A stretch of DNA of 64,000 nucleotides, from NCBI GenBank assembly GCA_016930695.1, contig JAFGGD010000016.1, positions 1 through 64,000 on the forward strand, given 5' to 3'. The notes under the pieces were generated by a model, which saw only the letters and a list, made by a program, of their open reading frames with translations, was not told the origin of the DNA and ran no database searches. The position numbers and the translations under genes are program-made. This document shows, one piece after another, positions 52,532-60,048 of this stretch (positions within the stretch are counted from its first letter, which is position 1; each line of letters begins with the position of its first letter). The stretch comes from Candidatus Eisenbacteria bacterium. GTDB lineage: Bacteria > Orphanbacterota > Orphanbacteria > Orphanbacterales > Orphanbacteraceae.

Positions 52532-53565
52532 CGCTCGTCCCGCGGGACCGCTTCGATCAGGCGGCGCACGATGTCGAGCGCCTCCACTCCCTCCGCTTCG
52601 GCGGTGAAGTTGGTCACGATCCGATGCCGGAGCACGGCGGGGGCCACCTCGATCACGTCCTCCACGGAAGGAGCGTACCGTCCGTCCAGCACGGCGCGCG
52701 TCTTGGCGCCGAGAAGGAGGTACTGGGAGGCGCGCGGTCCGGCGCCCCAACTCACCCAATCGCGCACGAAATCGGGCGATCCCGGAAGGACGGGGCGGGT
52801 CGCCCGGGCGAGCCGCACCGCGTAGCGGACCGTGTGGGAGGGGGCGGGCACGCGGCGCACCAGCCGCTGCAGGTCGTTGATCTCGGCGGCGGAGAGCACA
52901 CGCTTGAGGTCCGCCTCATAGGCGCTGGTGGTCGTCTCGGCGATGGTCCGCTCCTCGTCCTCCTTAGGGTAGTCGACCCAAAGGTTGAACATGAAACGAT
53001 CGAGCTGCGCCTCGGGAAGCGGATAGGTCCCCTCCTGCTCGATCGGGTTCTGCGTGGCGAGCACGAAGAAGGGGGGCTCCAAGTCGTAGGTCCGCCCGCC
53101 GGCAGTGACCTCGTGCTCCTGCATCGCCTGGAGGAGCGCCGCCTGCGTCTTCGGCGGCGTTCGGTTGATCTCGTCGGCGAGAACGATGTTGGCGAAGACC
53201 GGGCCGCGGATGAAGGTGAAGCTTCTCCGGTTCGTCCCCCGGTCCTCTTCGAGAATGTCCGTGCCGGTGATGTCGCTCGGCATCAGGTCCGGCGTAAACT
53301 GAATCCGGTTGAATTCGAGGTCGAGCACCTTCGCGAGCGTACTGATGAGAAGCGTCTTGGCGAGACCGGGCACGCCGACGAGCAGGCAGTGCCCGTCCGC
53401 CAGGAGGCAGGTGAGGAGGCCGTCCACCACCGTCTGCTGCCCCACGATCACCTTCCGCACCTCGGCCAGGATCTTCTCCCGCGCCTCCTTCAGCCGTTCC
53501 ACAGCCTGCAGGTCCGCGTCCAACGTCATCTCCTTATGTCGAAGGGGAGCCTTGCCGCCGCTCAC
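52528..53565 (-). CDS. MoxR-type AAA+ ATPase
   Basis: The 345-residue protein has Walker A GVPGLAKTLLI (about 60-70), Walker B IVLADEINRTPPKTQAALLQ (about 125-144), sensor FVLATQNPIEQEGTYPLPEAQ and an AAA_3/lid C-terminal domain. MoxR ATPases act as chaperones for partners that have vWA domains, such as the DUF58 and BatA proteins nearby. GTG 53565 is the likely start; ATG 53529 has an AGGAG site placed too close. The operon continues into DUF58. Confidence 0.93.
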   Translation of the reverse strand: MSGGKAPLRHKEMTLDADLQAVERLKEAREKILAEVRKVIVGQQTVVDGLLTCLLADGHCLLVGVPGLAKTLLISTLAKVLDLEFNRIQFTPDLMPSDITGTDILEEDRGTNRRSFTFIRGPVFANIVLADEINRTPPKTQAALLQAMQEHEVTAGGRTYDLEPPFFVLATQNPIEQEGTYPLPEAQLDRFMFNLWVDYPKEDEERTIAETTTSAYEADLKRVLSAAEINDLQRLVRRVPAPSHTVRYAVRLARATRPVLPGSPDFVRDWVSWGAGPRASQYLLLGAKTRAVLDGRYAPSVEDVIEVAPAVLRHRIVTNFTAEAEGVEALDIVRRLIEAVPRDER

Positions 53566-53681
53566 ACCCGGCCGGTCCGGCCGGGGTTCCCGAGAATAAC
53601 AACGGTCCCCGCGCCCGTCAACGAAGCCTCGGCGACCGGTTTTCGCGCTAGAATGGGCGGGCGGCGAAAAAGGAGCCTCCC

Positions 53682-54347
53682 GTGATCGACGAGAGAAACA
53701 TCGACGGCGTGCTTTCCGCGCTCCGCCGGGACCGGCCGAACTGGAAGGACCCGGTGCACGGAGACGGAACGGAGCGGCGGCGGGAGCGCGATCCCTTCCG
53801 GACGCTGATCGGGTGCGTCCTCTCCCTCCGCACCAAGGACGAGACCACCGAGGGCGCGGCGGAGAGGCTCTTCGCGATCGCGCCTTCGCCGGAGGCGATG
53901 GTCCGCCTTCGGACGGCGGCGATCGAAAAGGCGATCTACCCGGTCGGCTTCTACCGGAACAAGGCGCGGACGGTGCGTGAGATCGCGCGGATCCTGATCG
54001 AACGACACGGCGGCCGGGTCCCGGATCGGATGAAGGAGCTCCTCGCCCTCCCCGGCGTGGGACGAAAAACGGCGAATCTGGTTCTCATCCGCGCCCATGA
54101 CAAGGCGGGGATCTGCGTGGACGTCCACGTTCATCGGATCGTGAACCGCTGGGGCTACGTCGCGACCCGCTCCCCCGACGAGACGGAGGCGGCGCTCCGG
54201 GCGAAGCTCCCCCGCCGCCACTGGAAAACACTGAACGGTCTATTGATCGTCTTCGGCCGGCAGGTCTGCAAACCGGTCTCCCCCTTCTGCTCCCTCTGCG
54301 TCGTGGAGGCGCTCTGCCCGCGGATCGGCGTCACGCGCTCCCGCTGA
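53682..54347 (+). CDS. nth: endonuclease III
   Basis: Nth removes oxidised pyrimidines and nicks the abasic site. The 221-residue protein has the helix-hairpin-helix LLALPGVGRKTANLVL with catalytic Lys129, VDVHVHRI with Asp147, and a [4Fe-4S] loop Cys196-x6-Cys203-x2-Cys206-x5-Cys212. GTG 53682 follows AAGGAG at six-base spacing. The protein has a slightly longer N-terminus than E. coli Nth. It converges on the COG3014-like gene with a repeat-filled junction. Confidence 0.96.
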   Translation: MIDERNIDGVLSALRRDRPNWKDPVHGDGTERRRERDPFRTLIGCVLSLRTKDETTEGAAERLFAIAPSPEAMVRLRTAAIEKAIYPVGFYRNKARTVREIARILIERHGGRVPDRMKELLALPGVGRKTANLVLIRAHDKAGICVDVHVHRIVNRWGYVATRSPDETEAALRAKLPRRHWKTLNGLLIVFGRQVCKPVSPFCSLCVVEALCPRIGVTRSR

Positions 54348-54406
54348 AAAAGGACTCCGCGGTCCGCGGGCCGAACCCGCGGCGGAAAGCGCGCGCGCGA
54401 TCCGGG
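54348..54406. repeat. dispersed repeat filling a convergent gene junction (copy 2)
   Basis: This region aligns with 9793-9858 along its length (CCGCGGTCCGCG, GCCG, CCGCGGCGGAAAG, GATCC, CTAG) and both copies begin right after a plus-strand TGA and end at the minus-strand TAG stop. It likely forms a hairpin on either strand and could end both transcripts. Confidence 0.6.
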
Positions 54407-55816
54407 CTAGTAAAGCGTCCTGTGATAGAGAAAGAGCGTCTCGCCGGGGCGGAGGGTCCATTCGCCCAGACCGACGGTTTCGATCTTGCGCCCGTCGGGG
54501 GCGTAGATGTCGGCGGAGAGCGGGAAGGGGAGATCGGGCGGCACGAGAACGCGGGCGATCCGGAATTGCGCCGGCAGCGTTTCCCAGCTCCGGAGGTCCG
54601 CCTGCTCGTTGGCGCTGTTCACCAGGTTCAGAAGGAAGCCGAGAATCTCGTTCTTCTGCTTCACCTGCTCCGACGCGACCGTCTTCGCCGCCACGCGGGC
54701 GATCTCCTTGGCGACCACGCGGCCGTAGCGGTCCCGGAGATCCTTGACGGCGATGGAGGAGACGTCCTCCACAAGCTCGTCCCCGGCGGCGCGCTCCCCC
54801 GCGCGGAGCACGCTCCGGCCGACCTCGGGGGGGATCACCCGATACTTGGGGAAGGCGATGGAGAGAACGGTGGGGGCGCCGTCCTCCTCGCCCGCGACGG
54901 CGTCGAAGCGCGCCTGCTCCTTCACCGGCGCCTGGCCCGTCTCGAGGACGAAAACCACCTCGGCCATCGCGCGCCTCTCCGGCCAGGGGACCCACTTCAC
55001 GTCCGGCCAACGCTCCCGGAAGGCGTCCACCAGATGGCCCATCTCCTGCGCCTCGGCGAGCCGGAGAAGGGACGCCTGAAGAGACGGCGGGTAGGGGGTT
55101 CCGTATTTTCGTCCGTAGCCGACGAAGGCGGAATCGGCCAGCCGGTAGTCGACGAGCGCGTCGTTCCGGTTCCCCTGAGACTCGTAGATGATTCCCGAGA
55201 GATAGCGCGCGAAGGCGTCGTCGTTGTAGACGCTCTCTCCTCCGTGCCGTTCGTTGATCTCCACCAGCCGGTTGTTGAGGGCGCGGCACTCCACAAGCGC
55301 CGCGTCGGGATCGTTCAGGGCGAGATAGTTGAGCGCCTTGAAGGGATGGACCAGGACCTTCTCGAAGTCCTCTCCTTTATAAGCGATGCGATAATCATTG
55401 ACGAGAAAAGAGGACGCCTGATCGGAAACGTCGGTGACGTCCAGCTCGAAGATGTAGTCCTCGGCCCTCGCGAAGGAACGGTTGGAGTCCTCCGGCCTGC
55501 CCGAGGTGTGGGCGATCACCCCCCGGTCGAGGGCGTAGAGGAGACGGTTTTTATCGTCCGTCGAGTCGGCGAGCGCCGCCGCCGCCCCCTCCATGTCGCC
55601 GTTGTAAAAAAGGGTGTAGCCGGCGCGCCGCTTCTGGAGGCCCGAGACGCCGCAACCGGCGAGCAGGAGCGGCGCGAGAAGCGCGAGGAGGACGGCGGAC
55701 CGGGCCCGAAAAAGGCGCGGACCCGGCCGCCGTGCGAAAAGTCGCGGGGATTCGGAGATCAGAATTTGGTCCCCCGCGCTTCGAAGTGCTTCACCATTTC
55801 CACGTCGTCGGTCCAT
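54407..55816 (-). CDS. COG3014-like lipoprotein with TPR-type helices
   Basis: The 469-residue protein resembles COG3014 lipoproteins. A hydrophobic stretch ends in the lipobox LLAGC (Cys about 55), followed by helical TPR-like repeats with LLYALDRGVIAHTSGRPEDS and VHPFKALNYLALNDPDAALVECRALNNRL. The C-terminal half is beta-rich and ends LRPGETLFLYHRTLY. Relatives sit beside LpoB in several phyla; here it directly follows LpoB and overlaps its end. The start is uncertain: ATG 55816 lies inside lpoB (58-base overlap). Start codons right after the lpoB stop would be rare types. A role with peptidoglycan synthase activation is possible. Confidence 0.8.
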   Translation of the reverse strand: MDRRRGNGEALRSAGDQILISESPRLFARRPGPRLFRARSAVLLALLAPLLLAGCGVSGLQKRRAGYTLFYNGDMEGAAAALADSTDDKNRLLYALDRGVIAHTSGRPEDSNRSFARAEDYIFELDVTDVSDQASSFLVNDYRIAYKGEDFEKVLVHPFKALNYLALNDPDAALVECRALNNRLVEINERHGGESVYNDDAFARYLSGIIYESQGNRNDALVDYRLADSAFVGYGRKYGTPYPPSLQASLLRLAEAQEMGHLVDAFRERWPDVKWVPWPERRAMAEVVFVLETGQAPVKEQARFDAVAGEEDGAPTVLSIAFPKYRVIPPEVGRSVLRAGERAAGDELVEDVSSIAVKDLRDRYGRVVAKEIARVAAKTVASEQVKQKNEILGFLLNLVNSANEQADLRSWETLPAQFRIARVLVPPDLPFPLSADIYAPDGRKIETVGLGEWTLRPGETLFLYHRTLY

Positions 55817-56370
55817 TCGATGATCGCGCTTTCGAGGTTAGTCAGTTCCAGCGTCGTCTTGTAGGTGACGATTCGTTTCTTGTCCAGCGTCGACTGAATC
55901 GAGGCGATGGCGCCGGTGAGGATATACATCGCCCCCTCCTGCCGGCCGGTCCGCACCGCACGCGAGGGATCGACCACGCCGGAGTGCTGGTACTTGTATT
56001 CCTCGAGAATCGAGTCGCGGGATTCCTTGTTCAAGAAGCGGACCCTCTGCGATTTGACCAGTCTCGTCCGGATCAGGTCGGTGAGGGATTCCACGTCGAT
56101 GTGCTCCGCGGTGGCGTTCTTCACGTCGTCCACGATCACCACCGGCCGCTCTCCCTGGTTGAGCGCGGTGAACTCGGCGATCCAGGGAGCGTTCAGCATC
56201 GACTCCACCAGCTCGTCCGCCACCTTCTGGTTGTCCACGTGGGACCACTTGGTGTTGTACTGCAGGTCGGTGGTCGGATCGAGACGCTCCATCTCGATCG
56301 ACTTGCCGCATCCGGTCAGCGCGATCCCGAGGATCAGCGCCGCCGCGATCGTCCCCATGACTCCTCTCAT
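55759..56370 (-). CDS. lpoB: penicillin-binding protein activator LpoB-like lipoprotein
   Basis: The 203-residue lipoprotein has lipobox ALTGC (Cys about 21) and the LpoB/COG3417 pattern DLQYNTKWSHVDNQKVADELVESML, RPVVIVDDVKNATAEHI, then AMYILTGAIASIQS and TTLELTNLESAIIEWTDDVEMVKH. LpoB reaches through the cell wall to activate PBP1B in E. coli. No bifunctional PBP gene is in the window. ATG 56370 follows GGAGGAGG. It is expressed with the COG3014-like gene. Confidence 0.85.
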   Translation of the reverse strand: MRGVMGTIAAALILGIALTGCGKSIEMERLDPTTDLQYNTKWSHVDNQKVADELVESMLNAPWIAEFTALNQGERPVVIVDDVKNATAEHIDVESLTDLIRTRLVKSQRVRFLNKESRDSILEEYKYQHSGVVDPSRAVRTGRQEGAMYILTGAIASIQSTLDKKRIVTYKTTLELTNLESAIIEWTDDVEMVKHFEARGTKF

Positions 56371-56567
56371 CTTCGCCTCCTCCGTGCATCGAAACGACCA
56401 CATTCCCTGTGTCGATCGGTCACGTCGCCCGCCGGGGGCGCTGGGTGTCCTTACCGTAACTCTATGTGTTCCATATGGTTTCAAGGTGGCGGCCCAAGCA
56501 GGCCGTCCCCTCTCCCCCTCCTGATCCTCTCTCTTGCAAGAAGGAGTCCCGGCCGCCCCGCCGCTTC

Positions 56568-56981
56568 TCAATCGCCGGTGGAATCGGCGGGGGGGCGGCA
56601 GCGGAAGAGAACCGCCTCCGAGGAGACCAGCTTTTTGCCGAGAGCGCCCCGCGCGGTGATCCTGTAGAAAAAGGTTTCTCCCCCCCGCACGCGCTCCTCC
56701 AACTCCGCCGGGAAGAGGATCGACTCCCGGTCGGCGGGTCCTTTCCACAATAACTGTTGCCGGGCGTCCATGATTTCCACGCCATAGGAGCGCGCCCCGC
56801 GGACCGGATTCCAGAGGATCTCCTCGGGCGGCCGGTCGAGCACTCCCACCGGTCCCCGGGGGACCAAAATGCCGTCGGTCCCCCTCTCGTCGGAGGGGGC
56901 GGGCGCGAAAACGACGAAAACCGCCACGCCCGCGATCACCAAGAAAGCCAGAACGCCGAGCAGAATCCAACGGTTGATCAA
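56568..56981 (-). CDS. single-pass membrane protein with fibronectin III-like domain
   Basis: The 137-residue protein has one N-terminal helix (WILLGVLAFLVIAGVAVFVV, about residues 5-24) and then an FN3-like domain with EILWNPVRGARSYGVEIMD, QQLLWKGP and TFFYRITARGALG. FN3 domains bind proteins or glycans at the surface. TTG 56981 follows AAGGAGG with seven-base spacing, which decides the start; no ATG fits. It lies upstream of lpoB by about 200 bases and faces htrA divergently. Confidence 0.65.
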   Translation of the reverse strand: MINRWILLGVLAFLVIAGVAVFVVFAPAPSDERGTDGILVPRGPVGVLDRPPEEILWNPVRGARSYGVEIMDARQQLLWKGPADRESILFPAELEERVRGGETFFYRITARGALGKKLVSSEAVLFRCRPPADSTGD

Positions 56982-57285
56982 CGCGAGTCCTCCTTCTTTC
57001 CTTCCGCCCGGATTGTATGAAGAATGAAGACGGCGATCCAGGGTGTTCTGCCGGCGGACGGGAGAAGGATGCCGCGGCGGTGCCCGCGCGGGCCGGAGGA
57101 GGGCGGGCGCAACGCCGCGCCGGAGAAGGCGTTCCGGCGCGCGGGAGGGGCCGGTTTGTCCGAGCCGGGGACCGGTTCTATCTTTTATGGGAACCGCGCA
57201 TCCCCCCGCCGGTGAAAACAGACGAACAAGAGGGGCGAGCCCCTTCCCTCGAAAAATCACAAACGGTACGGAAAGGAGAGATGAA
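56982..57285. other. divergent intergenic region with htrA promoter
   Basis: This 304-bp gap separates the FN3-like gene and htrA. Apart from the predicted htrA promoter at 57156-57184 and the htrA ribosome binding site I see no gene, repeat or structure. Confidence 0.5.
57156..57184 (+). promoter_or_regulatory. predicted promoter of the htrA gene
   Basis: TTGTCC (57156-57161) and TATCTT (57179-57184) are separated by 17 bases. The leader to ATG 57286 would be about 95 bases. Confidence 0.45.
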
Positions 57286-58788
57286 ATGAACAGCAACGGA
57301 CGGAGGAGGAGGGCCGGATTGTACGTCGCGGCGCTCGTCCTGGCGGCGGCTCTGGGCGCCGCCTTCGGGAGCGGCGCGTTCGGGCTCCGAGACGCCGTCG
57401 TGACGCCGGCCGGCGCGATGGAGCCGGCGGATCGCGAGGCGGTCGAGGCGGCCAAGAACATGAGCCGAGCCTTCACGGCGGTGGCGCGGGAGGTTGTCCC
57501 CTCGGTGGTCACCGTCACCAGCAGCCGCGTGATCCGGCCCGCCCAATCCCTCGGGCCGAACGGCGGCGACATGGAGCAGTTCTTCCGGTTCTTCGGCCAA
57601 CCCCGTTCCCCCTGGGGCGGGGAAGAAGAGATGGTGCAGCGCGGCCTCGGCTCCGGCGTGATCGCCACGGAGGACGGCTACATCATCACCAACAACCACG
57701 TCGTGGCGGACGCCCGTGACATCGCGGTCCTTCTCTCCAATGGAGAAGAGTACGAGGCGGAGGTGATCGGCGCGGATCCCAAGACGGACGTGGCGGTGAT
57801 CCGCATCGACGCGAAAGGGCTGCCGGCGGCGCGCTTCGGCGACTCGGACGCCCTCGAAGTGGGCGAGTGGGTGATCGCCGTGGGCTCCCCCTTCAGCCAG
57901 TCGCTGAACCACACCGTCACCACGGGGATCGTCTCGGCGAAGAGCCGGACCGCCGTCGGCCTGGCGGACTACGAGGATTTCATTCAGACCGACGCGGCGA
58001 TCAACCCGGGGAACTCCGGCGGCGCGCTGGTGAACCTGGACGGCGAGGTGGTCGGAATCAACACCGCCATCGCCTCGCGCTCCGGCGGCTCCCAGGGGGT
58101 CGGTTTCGCCATTCCCATCAACATGGCGCGCCGGATCCAGAGTTCCCTCATCGAGACGGGAACGGTCACGCGCGGCTGGATCGGGATCGGCATCCAGGGA
58201 GTGACCAAGGAGATCCAGGAGGCGCTCGACCTTCCGGACCGGGACGGCGTTCTCGTCTCGAACATCATGGAGAAGAGCCCCGCCGAGGAGGCCGGCCTCG
58301 AACGGCAGGACGTGATCGTCCGGCTGAACGGCCGCAAGGTGGACGGGATGCGCACATTCCGGAACGAGATCGCCTCCACGCCCCCCGGCACGAACGTGGA
58401 TCTGGGCGTCCTCCGCGACGGGAAGGAACGCACCCTCAGCCTCGAACTGGGGCGGATGCCGGGAGATGACGAGTCCCCCCGCGTCGCCTCGGAGAAGAGC
58501 GAGGAACGGCTCGGCCTCGAGGTGCGGCCGATCACGCAGGAACTGCGCCGTAGTTTCGAGTTGGATCGGGGCGACGGCGTGGTGGTCGTGAACGTGCGGC
58601 GCGGCTCGGCGGCGGCGCGGAACGGCATACGGGAGGGGGACGTGATCCTGGAGGTCAACCGGGAGGAGATCGAGACCGTGGCCGATTACGGCCGGGCGCT
58701 CGACGGTCTGGAAACGGGCGACGTGGCGCTTCTCCTCGTGGAGAGACAGGGAAACACGTTCTACGTCGCGGTGCGGCTCCCGGAGTAG
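57286..58788 (+). CDS. periplasmic serine protease/chaperone, Do family (DegP/HtrA-like)
   Basis: The 500-residue protein has an N-terminal anchor or signal (about 11-29), a trypsin-like domain with the triad His138 (TNNHVV), Asp168 (KTDVAVI) and Ser244 (NPGNSGGAL), then two PDZ domains (about 290-375 and 405-490). DegP-type proteases degrade misfolded envelope proteins and can also act as chaperones. The extra loop LGPNGGDMEQFFRFFGQ (about 89-105) is typical of DegP/DegQ oligomerising LA loops. ATG 57286 follows AAAGGAG. A terminator follows the gene. Confidence 0.95.
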   Translation: MNSNGRRRRAGLYVAALVLAAALGAAFGSGAFGLRDAVVTPAGAMEPADREAVEAAKNMSRAFTAVAREVVPSVVTVTSSRVIRPAQSLGPNGGDMEQFFRFFGQPRSPWGGEEEMVQRGLGSGVIATEDGYIITNNHVVADARDIAVLLSNGEEYEAEVIGADPKTDVAVIRIDAKGLPAARFGDSDALEVGEWVIAVGSPFSQSLNHTVTTGIVSAKSRTAVGLADYEDFIQTDAAINPGNSGGALVNLDGEVVGINTAIASRSGGSQGVGFAIPINMARRIQSSLIETGTVTRGWIGIGIQGVTKEIQEALDLPDRDGVLVSNIMEKSPAEEAGLERQDVIVRLNGRKVDGMRTFRNEIASTPPGTNVDLGVLRDGKERTLSLELGRMPGDDESPRVASEKSEERLGLEVRPITQELRRSFELDRGDGVVVVNVRRGSAAARNGIREGDVILEVNREEIETVADYGRALDGLETGDVALLLVERQGNTFYVAVRLPE

Positions 58789-58823
58789 AGGCGCGGGCGA
58801 GAGGAACAGACGACGAAAACGAA

Positions 58824-58860
58824 CGGGCGGGGGAAACGGGATCCCCCGCCCGCGTCTTTT
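58824..58860 (+). terminator. Rho-independent terminator after htrA
   Basis: CGGGCGGGGGA (58824-58834) pairs with TCCCCCGCCCG (58842-58852) and is followed by CGTCTTTT. It lies between htrA and the convergent lipoprotein gene. Confidence 0.8.
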
Positions 58861-58883
58861 GAATCGCTTTCGCGCCGGACCGG

Positions 58884-59429
58884 CTAGATCTCCACGTTGA
58901 TGGTGGCGATCAGCTTGAAGTCCTCGTACTTGACCAAGGTGTTCTGATCGGTCACGCCGTAGAGATAGATCTCGCCGTCCTTGATCGCCTCGTCGATGTC
59001 GTCGAAGTTCTCGATGTAATCCTGGGACATCTCGAAGGTGATGTTCCGGAACTCGCCCGGATCGATCGGGTCGCTCACGTAGAAGATGCGCGGGATCTTC
59101 GCCGCCAGTATGTCGTCCCGGTCGGTCGGCAGAGGGGTGATCGGGCTCAAGGAGAGATACCCCTCGCCGCGGGCTGCGATGTTCCCCCCGTTGGTGATCT
59201 TCACGACGAAGCCGAACGCCTCGAGCGATTTGATCTTGTCCTTGTGGTCGGCGTAGTCGTCGTTCTCGTTCAGGTCGACGGACAGGTAGTACACCTGCGA
59301 GGCGGCGGCGCCGCTGTCGTCGTCGAACTCCTGCACGATGGTGATCTGGCCGCTCACCAGGAGGCAGCCGGCGAAAAGTCCCGCCGCGACGAGCGCGGCG
59401 AGGGCGATACGAACATTCTTATTCATCAT
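58884..59429 (-). CDS. small lipoprotein of unknown function
   Basis: The 181-residue protein has a signal helix and lipobox LFAGC (Cys about 22). The mature part is acidic with beta-type stretches QVYYLSVDLNENDDYAD, GFVVKITNGGNIAARGEGYLSL and GEIYLYGVTDQNTLVKYEDF. I recognise no family. ATG 59429 follows GGAGGG; ATG 59426 is an alternative. It lies 17 bases after the barrel gene, so the two are probably co-expressed. Confidence 0.7.
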   Translation of the reverse strand: MMNKNVRIALAALVAAGLFAGCLLVSGQITIVQEFDDDSGAAASQVYYLSVDLNENDDYADHKDKIKSLEAFGFVVKITNGGNIAARGEGYLSLSPITPLPTDRDDILAAKIPRIFYVSDPIDPGEFRNITFEMSQDYIENFDDIDEAIKDGEIYLYGVTDQNTLVKYEDFKLIATINVEI

Positions 59430-59446
59430 CCGACCCTCCTCCCCTC

Positions 59447-60007
59447 TCATAACCCGAAGTAGAAATCGGCGCCCGCGTAGATGCCGACGCTCTTCCGCGA
59501 GCCGCCGCCGTCCAGGGTGATCACGTGCAGGCGGGCGCTCACGTCGATGTCGAACTTGGGCGACGCTTTGTACACGAAACCGGCGCCCGCGTTGAATCCG
59601 AAACGGCTCTCGTCTTCCAGGTAGGGCGCGTCCGGACTCAGGGAGTACATGCCGATCCCCCCGGTGCCGTAGAAGCCGACGCCCGGCTCGGTTTTGTAGG
59701 AGCCGCCCAGGTTGGCGTTCAGCGCGAAGGCCTGGATCGAGCCGCCGGATTGGGTGAAGGCCCCCACCTCGTCGTCCTCGTTCTCTTTGTCTCCGACGCT
59801 GATGAAGGTGATCGACGGCTCCAAGACCACCACCGGGATTCCGTCGATCTTCGCCTTCAGCCCGAAGAGGGCTCCGTGATCCGAGTCGTCCTGAATGATG
59901 GTGAAGTTGTACCCGCCGTACGCCCCGATGGCGACGCCGGCCCACGCCGGCGCGGCGAGCGCGGGCAGGAGCAGCATGGCGAGCGCCAAAGCCCGGTATC
60001 CTCTCAT
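59447..60007 (-). CDS. small outer-membrane beta-barrel protein (OmpA/porin-like)
   Basis: The 186-residue protein has a signal peptide (about 1-23, ending PAWAG) then alternating strands VAIGAYGGYNFTIIQDDSD, FYGTGGIGMYSLSPDAP, RFGFNAGAGFVYKA and KFDIDVSARLHVITL, ending GIYAGADFYFGL. The terminal aromatic residue and eight-strand-like layout fit small barrels of the OMP_b-brl type. ATG 60007 follows AAAAGGGGGG. The function is unknown. It lies 41 bases from the ETF-QO gene in the same direction. Confidence 0.75.
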   Translation of the reverse strand: MRGYRALALAMLLLPALAAPAWAGVAIGAYGGYNFTIIQDDSDHGALFGLKAKIDGIPVVVLEPSITFISVGDKENEDDEVGAFTQSGGSIQAFALNANLGGSYKTEPGVGFYGTGGIGMYSLSPDAPYLEDESRFGFNAGAGFVYKASPKFDIDVSARLHVITLDGGGSRKSVGIYAGADFYFGL

Positions 60008-60048
60008 TCGTCCCCCCTTTTCTGGCCGAAGCCCGCGGACGGCCGAGC

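Noticed and set aside
57043-57285. N-terminal extension of htrA
   Set aside because: Low-complexity Arg-rich sequence before a good ribosome binding site and ATG 57286.
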